In this document: piece after piece, positions 7,773 to 17,555 of the stretch
Layout of the letters: every line of letters starts with the position of its first letter
Numbering within the stretch: position 1 is the stretch's first letter
Assembly (NCBI GenBank): GCA_002500665.1
Contig: DLRY01000012.1
Location: 1 to 23,231 of the forward strand
Length of the DNA stretch: 23,231 nucleotides
DNA from: Opitutia bacterium UBA7876
Lineage (GTDB): Bacteria; Verrucomicrobiota; Verrucomicrobiia; Opitutales; Seribacteraceae
Reading direction: 5' to 3'
Translations under genes and position numbers: made by a program
Notes under the pieces: model-generated
Databases searched by the model: none
Told to the model about the DNA's origin: nothing
Seen by the model: only the letters and a program-made list of their open reading frames with translations

Positions 7773-9176
7773 TCAATCGAGCAGGGACTCCCAGTACCTG
7801 ATCCGGCCCTCGATCTGGCCCGGTCCGGGCATGCCGGGCTTTTCCCTCTTGGCAAAGGCTCGCTCCAGGTCGAAAACCTCTCTCCAGTCCGGCTCCAGCT
7901 GCGGACAAACGGCTTGGACCTCCTGATCCGTCAGGTCCGGCAAAGTCGCTTTCTTGTGCTCGGACAGGGAAACCAGTTCCCCCACGACGTGATGGGCCTT
8001 GCGGAAGGGAACACCCCGCTCCACAAGATAATCCGCCAAGTCCGTGGCCAAAAGCAGAGGATCGGAGGCGGCATCCCGGCAAGCCTCCTCGTTGAAGGAC
8101 GAATCCTTGAGGGCTCCGGCCACGACAGCGAGGCACAAACTTAGTTCGTCGAAGGAATCGAAGACCGGGGGCTTGTCCTCCTGCAGGTCGCGATTGTAGG
8201 TCAGGGGAAGTCCCTTGATGGTCACAAGCAGGTTATTCAGATTTCCCAGGATCCGGCCTGTCTTACCCCGGACGAGCTCAAAGGAATCGGGGTTCTTTTT
8301 CTGAGGCATGAGAGAGGAACCCGTGGTAAAGGAGTCAGGCAGGTCGATGTAGCCGAATTCGGAGGAATTCCATAGAATCACGTCCTCGGACAGGCGGGAC
8401 AGATGAAGTGAGCAGGTGGCGCAGGCACTCGCAAACTCGACGAAGACGTCACGGTCGGCTACTGCATCCATGCCGTTTGGCGTCAACCTTGGAAGCCCTT
8501 GGTCGTCAACGAAACCAAGGGCCTTGGCAACATGCTCGCGATCGAGCGGGAGGGTCGATCCGGCAAGGGCTCCGGAGCCGAGGGGGCAAACGTTGGCATG
8601 CTCCGCAACGGTCGAGAATCTCTCATGATCCCGGCCCAGAGCCTCGATATGAGCCAAAAGATGATGGCCCACCGTCACTGGCTGAGCCCGTTGGAGATGC
8701 GTGTATCCCGGAATGGGCAAGAGAGCGTGGTTGCGGGCCAGCTTGAGAAGGGCTCCCATGGCTCCCTCCAGAGCGGTTCTCAACTGTTGGCAGGCATCCT
8801 TGAAGAATAGACGCATGTCGGTCGCTACCTGATCGTTTCTGCTTCTGCCGGCATGAAGCTTGTCGGCTGCCTCGGTCTTTGCCCGGAGGGCCTGCTCGAG
8901 ATTCATGTGGACGTCCTCGAGTTCGAGCTTCCACTGAAACTCATCCGAGGCGATCTCCTCGGACAACTCGGTGATTCCATTTTTGATCTCCTCAAATTCC
9001 TCAGGGGTCAGCAAGCCGACCTCGGCAAGCATCCCCGCATGCCCAAGGCTTCCCTGGAGATCATAGGGCGCCAAGCGACGATCGAAGGAGATGGATTCCC
9101 CAAACACCTGCATGAGGTCGTCGGGCTTGCTCCCAAAACGTCCACCCCAGGTGACTTGCTTTTCATTATCCGGCAT
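7773..9176 (-). CDS. argH: Argininosuccinate lyase
   Basis: Cleaves argininosuccinate to arginine and fumarate, the last step of arginine biosynthesis, in the cytoplasm as a homotetramer. The fumarase/aspartase-superfamily signature GSSLMPQKKNPD is at residues 286-297. The other family hallmarks are present: WGGRF near the N terminus, HAGRSRNDQVATDMRL, THLQRAQPV with the catalytic-region His, and LPLTYNRDLQEDK. I chose ATG 9176 (467 residues) because GGAAGA lies 9-10 bases upstream and the product then begins MPDNEKQVTWGG; an in-frame TTG at 9194 would add only six residues. The length is normal for ArgH. It follows sdhB by 66 bp on the same strand and precedes the DA1-like gene by 13 bp. Confidence 0.97.
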   Translation of the reverse strand: MPDNEKQVTWGGRFGSKPDDLMQVFGESISFDRRLAPYDLQGSLGHAGMLAEVGLLTPEEFEEIKNGITELSEEIASDEFQWKLELEDVHMNLEQALRAKTEAADKLHAGRSRNDQVATDMRLFFKDACQQLRTALEGAMGALLKLARNHALLPIPGYTHLQRAQPVTVGHHLLAHIEALGRDHERFSTVAEHANVCPLGSGALAGSTLPLDREHVAKALGFVDDQGLPRLTPNGMDAVADRDVFVEFASACATCSLHLSRLSEDVILWNSSEFGYIDLPDSFTTGSSLMPQKKNPDSFELVRGKTGRILGNLNNLLVTIKGLPLTYNRDLQEDKPPVFDSFDELSLCLAVVAGALKDSSFNEEACRDAASDPLLLATDLADYLVERGVPFRKAHHVVGELVSLSEHKKATLPDLTDQEVQAVCPQLEPDWREVFDLERAFAKREKPGMPGPGQIEGRIRYWESLLD

Positions 9177-9222
9177 ACGCTTGCTATCTTCCAAAGGAAG
9201 GCAACTCCCGCAACCCTATATT

Positions 9223-9242
9223 CCTTTCGGTGGCCCGAAAAG
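9223..9242 (-). terminator. Hairpin just after sdhB, possible weak terminator
   Basis: An 8-bp stem (one G-T wobble) with a 4-base loop: CTTTTCGG, loop GCCA, CCGAAAGG on the - strand. It begins one base after the sdhB stop. The following bases (AATATAGGG) are not a T-run, so it is not a classical intrinsic terminator. It could instead be an RNA 3'-end stabiliser or partial attenuator between sdhB and argH. Confidence 0.35.
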
Positions 9243-9995
9243 TCAGCTGAAAAGCTTCTTCAGCTTGGCTTTGGCGTGATCGCGGTTGAGCTTGGAGATG
9301 AAGTCCAGGGAAATATCCTTGGGGCAGGAAGCCGAGCATTCGCCGTAGTTTCTGCAGTTACCAAAACCGGCGCCGTCCATAGCGGAAACCATGTCGAGGA
9401 CCCTCTTCTCCTGTTCCGCCTTTCCTTGGGGCAACAGATTCAAATGCCCTGCCTTGGCCGCAGTGAAGAGCATGGCCGATGCATTCTTGCAGGAGGCCAC
9501 GCAAGCCCCGCAGCCGATACAGGCCGCCGCATCCATGGCTTGGTCGGATTCATCCTTCGGAATCGGGAGGGCGTTGCCGTCCGGGGCGCTCCCGGTCCGC
9601 ACGGAAATGAAGCCACCGGCCTGAATGATCTTGTCGAAGGCGGACCGGTCCACGACCAAATCCCGCAAGACCGGAAAGGCCCGAGCCCGGAAAGGCTCGA
9701 TGGTAATGGTATCCCCATCCTTGAACTTTCGCATGTGGAGTTGGCAGGTGGTAGTCGAGTTTTCCGGGCCGTGCGCAAAGCCGTTGATGGTAAGCGAGCA
9801 CATCCCGCAGATACCCTCACGGCAATCGTGATCGAAGGCAACCGGCTCGACGCCTTCCTCCAACAACTGTTCGTTCAGTTGGTCGAGCATCTCCAGAAAA
9901 GACGAATCTTCCGAAACTCCGTCGATGCAGTGAGTCTCAAAGCGACCTGGATCCTTCTGTTCGGATTGCCTCCAAATTTTCAGGGTGAGTTTCAT
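9243..9995 (-). CDS. sdhB: Succinate dehydrogenase/fumarate reductase iron-sulfur subunit
   Basis: A 250-residue electron-transfer subunit carrying electrons from the flavoprotein to the membrane cytochrome. The [2Fe-2S] cysteines are C58, C63, C66 and C84 (DCREGICGMC, then TTTC). The C-terminal half has CIGCGACVASCK (C159, C162, C165, C169) and CRNYGECSASCP (C214, C220, C224) for the [4Fe-4S] and [3Fe-4S] clusters. The frame stays open to 10340, but that part lies antisense-of-frame inside sdhA and has no family resemblance. ATG 9995, which gives MKLTLKIWRQ and sits 7 bp after the sdhA stop, is the correct start. No Shine-Dalgarno motif is evident, consistent with translational coupling to sdhA. 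Its layout resembles the sdhCAB type of Bacteroidetes and Bacillus. Confidence 0.96.
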   Translation of the reverse strand: MKLTLKIWRQSEQKDPGRFETHCIDGVSEDSSFLEMLDQLNEQLLEEGVEPVAFDHDCREGICGMCSLTINGFAHGPENSTTTCQLHMRKFKDGDTITIEPFRARAFPVLRDLVVDRSAFDKIIQAGGFISVRTGSAPDGNALPIPKDESDQAMDAAACIGCGACVASCKNASAMLFTAAKAGHLNLLPQGKAEQEKRVLDMVSAMDGAGFGNCRNYGECSASCPKDISLDFISKLNRDHAKAKLKKLFS

Positions 9996-10002
9996 CAGGA
10001 AA

Positions 10003-11919
<1,917 letters not shown>

Positions 11920-11922
11920 AGG

Positions 11923-12648
11923 TCAGGGACGTAGAGCGGAAGTGGAGAAAACGTCTGGGTCATAAAGGGAAAACAATCCATATTTCTGGGCCGTGACAGT
12001 GACCGGCACGATTGAAAAACCAACGAAGATTATCCAAGCATAGCCCTTGGCCGCCAAATCGAGCCTTCCTTTCCAGCATTCCGAACGAAGACCGAGAGAT
12101 TGAAAGGTACTCGATACGCCATGGGCCAAGTGCCGACAGAGCAGAAACATAGCGACGACATAGAAAACGGAAACCAAGTCGATGTTAAAACCGGCCAAAA
12201 TCATCCTGTAGACATCGTGAATTTCAGTATTGTCCGGGGAACCTACCCTAGTCTCCCATTCCCCGAATTCAGGGTGGATGAGACGGATAGTGAAGTGTAG
12301 AAGATGGAAGACTATGAAGGCAAAAAGAATGGATCCGGTGAGACCCATGTTGAGGGAAGACCACCCCGTTCTCTTGGTTACTTCGACGTCGTTCCTGACC
12401 GGACGAGCAGCCCTGTTCTCCTTGATCAGCAAAATGGCAGTCACCACGTGAACTACGACGGACAGAAACAGGAACATCCTCGAACCCCACAAAATAGGAA
12501 GGGGTAGACTTTGCAGTGTATGAGCATAAGAATTTATGGCCTTTTGGCCTAATAAAACTTGGAGGTTGCCGGCCATGTGCACGAACACAAACCCTATAAG
12601 GACAATACCTGATAGGGCCATTAGGTACTTCTTAACAAGAGAGGACAT
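11923..12648 (-). CDS. sdhC: Succinate dehydrogenase cytochrome b subunit, single membrane anchor
   Basis: A 241-residue membrane subunit that anchors SdhAB and passes electrons to or from quinone. Five hydrophobic helices are visible at about 8-28, 57-76, 103-121, 155-172 and 204-221. Histidines suited to bind two hemes lie in helices 1-4: H24 (FVHMAGN), H67 (VVHVV), H115/H118 (FHLLHF) and H173/H176 (CRHLAHG). One five-helix subunit without a separate SdhD fits the diheme B-type class (as in Bacillus and Wolinella). It is the first gene of sdhCAB. The leader is A-rich, with repeated AAAC units and no Shine-Dalgarno motif just before ATG 12648. It is divergent from pyrG. Confidence 0.95.
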   Translation of the reverse strand: MSSLVKKYLMALSGIVLIGFVFVHMAGNLQVLLGQKAINSYAHTLQSLPLPILWGSRMFLFLSVVVHVVTAILLIKENRAARPVRNDVEVTKRTGWSSLNMGLTGSILFAFIVFHLLHFTIRLIHPEFGEWETRVGSPDNTEIHDVYRMILAGFNIDLVSVFYVVAMFLLCRHLAHGVSSTFQSLGLRSECWKGRLDLAAKGYAWIIFVGFSIVPVTVTAQKYGLFSLYDPDVFSTSALRP

Positions 12649-12671
12649 TAAATGTTTGTTTGTTTAGTAGC

Positions 12672-12699
12672 ATTGTAAACATGACATAGGGATTGGCAA
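12672..12699 (-). promoter_or_regulatory. Candidate sigma-70-type promoter for sdhCAB
   Basis: On the - strand, TTGCCA (12699-12694) is followed by a 16-bp spacer and TACAAT (12677-12672). Each hexamer matches the sigma-70 consensus at 5 of 6 positions. The -10 ends 23 bp before the sdhC ATG, giving a short A-rich leader. The palindrome TAACTAGTTA directly upstream of the -35 could bind a regulator. Confidence 0.5.
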
Positions 12700-12893
12700 C
12701 TAACTAGTTAAAAGGACTCTAAGGGTCCAAGTATTAGGAGATTACGTAAACAAGATTAAATAATATTAATATGTAGTAATAAGCTGAACTTATCGCCTGG
12801 GTCGTTTAGAGGCAATTTTAACAAACTAATTTGGCCTTGGGCGCAAAAGGTAGTTGCAAGCACTGGGCGACGCATGTCATTTGAGGAGGATGC

Positions 12894-12899
12894 GGGAGG
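12894..12899 (+). promoter_or_regulatory. Ribosome binding site that fixes the pyrG start
   Basis: GGGAGG lies 7 bases before ATG 12907. This is one of the few strong Shine-Dalgarno motifs in the window. It supports 12907 over the in-frame ATG at 12874, which would add eleven residues not expected in CTP synthases. Confidence 0.75.
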
Positions 12900-12906
12900 C
12901 GACATC

Positions 12907-14541
12907 ATGAAATACATCTTTATCACAGGGGGAGTGGTATCATCCTTGGGGAAAGGTTTGACGGCAGCCTCTCTGGGCGCATTGCTCGAACAGAGGGGGT
13001 TAACGACCAGAATTCAGAAATTCGATCCCTACCTCAACGTCGACCCGGGTACCATGAGTCCCTTCCAGCACGGTGAGGTCTACGTACTGGACGATGGCGC
13101 CGAAACGGACTTGGACCTAGGACACTACGAGCGCTTCACCTCAGGCAAGCTTTCTCGTTTCAACAACCTCACCAGCGGCCAAATCTACGAATCCGTGATA
13201 CGGAAGGAACGCCGGGGCGACTACCTCGGCAAAACGGTTCAGGTCATCCCCCACGTAACCAATGAGATCAAGGAGCGAATTTACGCCGCAGGGGAAGGGG
13301 TCAACGTATTGATTACCGAGATAGGTGGAACCATTGGCGACATCGAAGGCCTTCCCTTCACGGAAGCAATGCGTCAATTTGCCAGCGAGGTCGGCAGAGC
13401 CAACGTACTCTTTCTTCACATGACGCTTCTGCCTTCGCTCAAGGCGGCAGGCGAGTTGAAAACCAAGCCGACCCAGCAAAGCGTCGCTAAGTTAAGGGAG
13501 ATCGGCATTCAACCGGACATCCTGGTTTGCCGGACGGAGCAACCCATTACTGAGGAAATCCGTGAAAAGCTAAGCCTTTTCTGTAGCGTCTCCAAAGAGG
13601 CGGTGATCGAGGAACTGGACGTCGCTCATTCCATTTACGAGCTACCCCATATGCTCAAGAAGGAAGGACTGGACGACTTAGTGACGCGATTCCTTGGTCT
13701 GGATGCCCCCGCCCCAAAACTGGACGAATGGGAGGAAGTGGTGCATCGCCTGCTCAATCCCAAGCACAGGGTTCGGATTGGCATGGTGGGGAAATACATG
13801 GATCTTCAAGACTCCTACCTATCGGTTAACGAATCCCTCGTACACGGCGGGATTCGTAACGACTGCGAAGTGGAGGTCCTGCATATCGACGCAGAGGATA
13901 TCGAAAGAGACGGAACCGAGGCCCATCTCGCATCGCTCGACGGCATCCTCGTACCGGGCGGATTCGGGGACCGCGGAACCGAAGGCAAGATCATGGCTTC
14001 TAAATATGCCCGGGAAAACAGAATTCCTTATTTCGGGCTTTGCCTCGGCATGCAGATAGCAGTCATCGACTACGCCCGTAACGTCCTCGGGCTCGAGAAT
14101 GCAAACAGTGAGGAATTTGACCCCGACACTCCCGATCCGGTCATTCATATCATGGACGAGCAGAAATCCATCAGCGAAAAGGGGGCCACCATGCGTCTGG
14201 GAGCCTGCCCTTGCGCCCTCAAAAAAGGCACGGCATCCTCCACCGCTTATGCCAAGGAAGAAGTTTCCGAAAGGCATCGCCATCGGTTCGAATTCAACAA
14301 TGCCTATCGCAAGGACCTTGAGAAGGCCGGTCTTGTAGTTGCGGGAGTCAACCCCGACCGCGACCTCGTGGAAATCGTGGAAGTGGTGGAACACCCATGG
14401 TTCGTCGGGGTACAGTTTCACCCCGAATTCCAGTCCAAACCAAACAAGGCCCACCCGCTATTCGCGGCCTATATCGAGGCCACCTTGGCCAAGAGCCTAG
14501 CGGGCATCCAGGAAGCGGAAAAGGCAGAGGATTCATCCTAG
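12907..14541 (+). CDS. pyrG: CTP synthase (glutamine hydrolysing)
   Basis: Converts UTP to CTP using ATP and glutamine-derived ammonia; cytoplasmic and tetrameric. At 544 residues it has the normal length. The synthetase domain starts MKYIFITGGVVSSLGKGL, containing the P-loop, followed by KFDPYLNVDPGTMSP and HGEVYVLDDGAETDLDLGHYERF. The C-terminal class I glutamine amidotransferase domain has nucleophile C379 in GLCLGMQ and the catalytic H505/E507 pair in VQFHPEF. All key residues are present. The start was set by the strong GGGAGG site and the canonical N terminus. It is divergently oriented from sdhC and followed by an 85-bp gap before the next gene. No attenuator or pppGpp-type control element was recognised in the leader. 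Confidence 0.98.
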   Translation: MKYIFITGGVVSSLGKGLTAASLGALLEQRGLTTRIQKFDPYLNVDPGTMSPFQHGEVYVLDDGAETDLDLGHYERFTSGKLSRFNNLTSGQIYESVIRKERRGDYLGKTVQVIPHVTNEIKERIYAAGEGVNVLITEIGGTIGDIEGLPFTEAMRQFASEVGRANVLFLHMTLLPSLKAAGELKTKPTQQSVAKLREIGIQPDILVCRTEQPITEEIREKLSLFCSVSKEAVIEELDVAHSIYELPHMLKKEGLDDLVTRFLGLDAPAPKLDEWEEVVHRLLNPKHRVRIGMVGKYMDLQDSYLSVNESLVHGGIRNDCEVEVLHIDAEDIERDGTEAHLASLDGILVPGGFGDRGTEGKIMASKYARENRIPYFGLCLGMQIAVIDYARNVLGLENANSEEFDPDTPDPVIHIMDEQKSISEKGATMRLGACPCALKKGTASSTAYAKEEVSERHRHRFEFNNAYRKDLEKAGLVVAGVNPDRDLVEIVEVVEHPWFVGVQFHPEFQSKPNKAHPLFAAYIEATLAKSLAGIQEAEKAEDSS

Positions 14542-14553
14542 GGGAAACCACGC

Positions 14554-14569
14554 TGGGCTTTGTAGCCCA
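14554..14569 (+). terminator. Small hairpin after pyrG, weak terminator candidate
   Basis: A perfect 6-bp stem TGGGCT / AGCCCA with loop TTGT lies 12 bp after the pyrG stop. It is followed by AATCTGCAAAATTCG rather than a T-run, so intrinsic termination is doubtful. It is the only strong dyad in the pyrG-amidohydrolase gap. Confidence 0.35.
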
Positions 14570-14626
14570 AATCTGCAAAATTCGAGCTTCAGGTCTTTCG
14601 AGATGAGTTAGCCAACCCTACTAGCA

Positions 14627-15508
14627 GTGATCGTAGACGCACACACACACCGGTATCCCGACGAAGTCATCCAAGATCCGGAAACCTACGCAAACCAAGC
14701 TAAGGAATTTCACTGGCTGGGCTTGGTGATGCCGGAACAAGGAGCGAGTCTTCAAGGTTGGGCCAACCGAAGGCAAATGCTTGCGGATATGGATAACGCC
14801 GGTGTGGACAAGGCGGTCCTTCTCGGTTGGTACTGGGAAAACCCAGACTCCTGCATCCTCCACAACGATTGGCATGCCCAATGGATCGAAGAAGATGCCG
14901 ACAGGTTCATCGCTTTCGTCACCCTTCACCCTTCGATGAAGGACCCTCTGGCGGAATTAAGTAAAAGGCAACAGCAGGGCTTCGTGGGAATCGGCGAAGC
15001 GCATCCCTGGGTCCAGTCCGCGAACATGCGGAAACCCGCTTGGCTGGAGTGCATGGCCTTTGCCTCGGAAGCCGGTTGGCCGGTTACCTTTCACGTCACC
15101 GAACCCGTTGGTCACGAATATCCGGGCCGAATCCCCACCCCCTTGGAGGAATTCCTATGGTTGGCCCGGGAGTTTCCGGATCTCAAGATCATCCTTGCCC
15201 ATGCCGGAGGCCTGTTACCCTTTTACGAGCTAAACCCGAGGGTCCGCCCCTTTCTCAAGAACGTCTATTATGACCTTGCGGCCTGTTCCCTGCTCTACGA
15301 TCCGTCGATCTATCGCAAGCTCATCGATGCAGTGGGGGCCGAGAAAATCCTCTGGGGAACAGACTATCCGCTGCGTATTCTTCCGGATTCGCAAAAAAAA
15401 CCGGATTTCTCGTCTTTCCGCAGGGAAGTTCTTCAATCGGCCAACTTGACGAAAGAGGAGGAGGATGCCATCTTCGGAAATAACCTTCTTTCCCTCCTGC
15501 CATGTTGA
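14627..15508 (+). CDS. Amidohydrolase-superfamily (amidohydrolase_2 type) protein
   Basis: A 293-residue predicted TIM-barrel metal-dependent hydrolase. Likely metal ligands are H6 and H8 (VDAHTH), H156 (TFHVTEP), H192 (LAHAGG) and D246 (WGTDYP). The pattern fits the broad COG2159-like group, whose members include decarboxylases and hydrolases; the substrate is not evident. It starts at GTG 14627. An in-frame stop at 14609-14611 excludes earlier starts, and no Shine-Dalgarno motif precedes it. It overlaps the ABC ATPase gene by 7 bp and so heads a tightly packed trio, but nothing in its sequence ties it to transport. It is a distinct subfamily from the amidohydrolase at 5867-6700. Confidence 0.85.
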   Translation: MIVDAHTHRYPDEVIQDPETYANQAKEFHWLGLVMPEQGASLQGWANRRQMLADMDNAGVDKAVLLGWYWENPDSCILHNDWHAQWIEEDADRFIAFVTLHPSMKDPLAELSKRQQQGFVGIGEAHPWVQSANMRKPAWLECMAFASEAGWPVTFHVTEPVGHEYPGRIPTPLEEFLWLAREFPDLKIILAHAGGLLPFYELNPRVRPFLKNVYYDLAACSLLYDPSIYRKLIDAVGAEKILWGTDYPLRILPDSQKKPDFSSFRREVLQSANLTKEEEDAIFGNNLLSLLPC

Positions 15509-16137
15509 TCGAGCTCAAGAAAGTCATCCCTGCCCCGATTCCGGAGGAGATGATCGAGCCATCCGAGATCTGGGACTCCGAGCTTAGACTTGAAACCGGT
15601 TCCCTCGTTCTTGTCTCCGCCCATTCGGGTAAGGGCAAGTCAACCCTACTGCACCTTCTCTATGGCCTCCGAAACGACTATAAGGGCGAAGCCCTTGCAG
15701 AGGGACAATCCATTCGCGGAAAAAGTCGTCGGGACTGGGAAACGTGGAGGCGGAAACGAGTTGCCCTGCTTTTTCAGGATCTCCGGCTCTTTCCTGCCCT
15801 TTCCGCCCGAGAAAACCTTGAGCTAATCCCGGTGGCCAACTCACGGGCTCCAAGCCACGAGGAAATGGCGGTTCGGTTAGGCATGACCTCTTTTCTGGAA
15901 CGCCCTCTCGCGTCCCTTTCCCAAGGCCAACGACAACGCATTGCCCTGATGCGGGTCTTGGGGAAACCCTTCGAATTGCTCCTTCTGGACGAACCTTTCA
16001 GCCATCTCGACGAGGAAAACACCCGCCTGGCTTGCGCCTTGGTCGAGGAAGTCACTCGGGCAAACAAGGCCAGCCTGATCCTTACCTCCCTCGGCGACAC
16101 CCCTCCCCTGCCCTTCGGGCGTTCGCTCATACTATGA
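15502..16137 (+). CDS. ABC transporter ATP-binding protein (LolD/MacB/FtsE-like), divergent
   Basis: A 211-residue ATPase that would power the permease encoded next. Walker A is at 40-48 (AHSGKGKST), where the usual first Gly is Ala. The Q-loop is LLFQDLRLFP (Q92), the signature is LSQGQRQRIAL (139-149, LSQGQ in place of LSGGQ), and Walker B is LLLLDEPFSHLD with catalytic E164. The H-loop histidine expected about residue 196 is missing: the sequence there is LILTSLGD. The N terminus also carries an unusual stretch (IPAPIPEEMIEPSEIWD). It overlaps the amidohydrolase by 7 bp and the permease by 4 bp (ATGA). The family is certain. Whether ATP hydrolysis is normal is open because of the missing H-loop residue. 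Confidence 0.9.
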   Translation: MLIELKKVIPAPIPEEMIEPSEIWDSELRLETGSLVLVSAHSGKGKSTLLHLLYGLRNDYKGEALAEGQSIRGKSRRDWETWRRKRVALLFQDLRLFPALSARENLELIPVANSRAPSHEEMAVRLGMTSFLERPLASLSQGQRQRIALMRVLGKPFELLLLDEPFSHLDEENTRLACALVEEVTRANKASLILTSLGDTPPLPFGRSLIL

Positions 16138-17528
16138 GCCAATCCTTCTCCAGTCATACCCTCAGGTCCAGCCTTCGTGTCGCTGGACCAAGAAAGGAAC
16201 TTTGGATCGCTTCGCTGGGCTGCCTGCTCGGCTCGACCCTTCTCCTGCTGGCGGTCCAACTCTACCAGGACGGCAACGCTTTCCTGCGGGAAAGCAAGGG
16301 TCCGAGAAACTACTTCACGCTGAACAAGAAGATCGAGGGTGGGGCTCTCGTCAACCTGGGCAAAAGCGACCAGAGTTTCGACCCTGTGGAGATCGAGCGT
16401 ATAAAGAAACTGGAAGGAGTCAGGCGCGTCGGTGGCTTCGCCCGCAACAGCTTTCCCCTCACACTATACATTTGGCCGTCCGGAAAGGTCGGGCTGGGAG
16501 CGGCGGCAAAGACCGATCTTTTCTTTGAGTCCATCCCCGACGAGTTCCTCGACTTCGTACCCGAGGAGTGGCAATGGGACGACAACTCATCCGCAGTCCC
16601 CATCATGGTACCCAAGTTCTACCTCGATCTATGGAACTTCGGCTTGGCGCCCTCACGCGTCGAGTATCCGGCCCTCTCCACCGAGGCCGCCACCGGAATG
16701 CCCATCGAGCTATACATCGGCAAGACCGGTGAGGTTAGGCTGATGGGACGTTTCGTAGCCTTCAGCAAGCGTATCAATAGCGTACTGGTACCCGAGAGTT
16801 TCCTCAAATCGGCCAACGAGAAATATGGTCAAGCCGATGCCCACGACTTTTTCTTTCTCTGGAAGAACGGCGCCATCGAGGGTCCGCCCATTTCTCGTTC
16901 ATCCCTCGCTTCGATGGAGGGCAAGGCAGGGTTCGACGATTGGGAAGTCTCCCCACTGGAGAACCCCGCCGAACGAGCCCCGGCATCCGAGACCCTGCAA
17001 GGGGAAGCCAAACCCGAGGAACCGTCCCGCATAATTCTCGAGATCGAGGACAACCCAAGCGACTCATTCCTCGCTCACGTTCGAGAACGAGGATACGAGA
17101 TCAACCGGGAATTTCCCCAGCAGGATCTCATCAAGAAGGCCCTGCTTGCTCTTTTTCTGGGGATCGGGGGGATCGGCGCCCTTCTTTCGCTTCTTTCAAT
17201 TGCAACCTTTGCAACCAGTTTCCGGCTTGTGGTGACACAGGCCTCCGAGCAAGCAGGCAACCTGCTGCTGTTGGGCTTTTCGAGGGAGGAAGTCGGGCAA
17301 GTCTTCCTGACCCGTTTCCTCCGTCTCTTTCTCTGGGTACTCGGTGGAGCGATTTTGGCGGGCTATGGTTGCAAGTGGATCCTGGTCGAGCAGGCCCTCC
17401 GATTCGGAGTTGACCTCAACCCAGGGGTTTCGCTCGCCACTCTAGCCTTTGTTTCAGCCTATGCACTCCTCTTTCTGTTCGTCAACAAGAGCGTGATCAA
17501 AAATTCAGTCGAGGATCTCGTTCCATGA
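16134..17528 (+). CDS. ABC transporter permease, FtsX/LolC/MacB-like
   Basis: A 464-residue membrane protein with the ABC3-type topology: one N-terminal helix (about 23-43), a ~290-residue extracytoplasmic domain, then three helices at about 334-358, 394-417 and 431-452. The loop after helix 2 (TQASEQAGNLLLLGFSREEV, then VFLTRFLRL) resembles the cytoplasmic coupling segment of FtsX-type permeases. I start it at ATG 16134, which overlaps the ATPase stop (ATGA); the frame is open further upstream, but that part lies inside the ATPase gene. The family moves lipoproteins or peptides, or transmits force to cell-wall hydrolases. The cargo here is unknown. No partner permease gene is nearby, so a homodimer is likely. 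It ends 27 bp from convergent clpB. Confidence 0.87.
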   Translation: MSQSFSSHTLRSSLRVAGPRKELWIASLGCLLGSTLLLLAVQLYQDGNAFLRESKGPRNYFTLNKKIEGGALVNLGKSDQSFDPVEIERIKKLEGVRRVGGFARNSFPLTLYIWPSGKVGLGAAAKTDLFFESIPDEFLDFVPEEWQWDDNSSAVPIMVPKFYLDLWNFGLAPSRVEYPALSTEAATGMPIELYIGKTGEVRLMGRFVAFSKRINSVLVPESFLKSANEKYGQADAHDFFFLWKNGAIEGPPISRSSLASMEGKAGFDDWEVSPLENPAERAPASETLQGEAKPEEPSRIILEIEDNPSDSFLAHVRERGYEINREFPQQDLIKKALLALFLGIGGIGALLSLLSIATFATSFRLVVTQASEQAGNLLLLGFSREEVGQVFLTRFLRLFLWVLGGAILAGYGCKWILVEQALRFGVDLNPGVSLATLAFVSAYALLFLFVNKSVIKNSVEDLVP

Positions 17529-17555
17529 GCTTTGAATAACCCGAGGAGACCGGCC

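Larger units (their letters stand above)
12649..12906. other. AT-rich divergent control region between sdhC and pyrG
   Basis: About 258 bp with clearly lower GC than the flanking genes. It holds the candidate sdh promoter (12672-12699), a perfect 10-bp palindrome TAACTAGTTA (12701-12710) immediately upstream of its -35, a very AT-rich core (about 12755-12785), and the pyrG ribosome binding site. No tRNA or small ORF is convincing. A pyrG promoter must lie here, but I could not single one out. Confidence 0.6.

Noticed and set aside
12874..12906. Upstream ATG as pyrG start
   Set aside because: CTP synthases begin MKYIFITGG, and a strong GGGAGG site precedes ATG 12907, not 12874.
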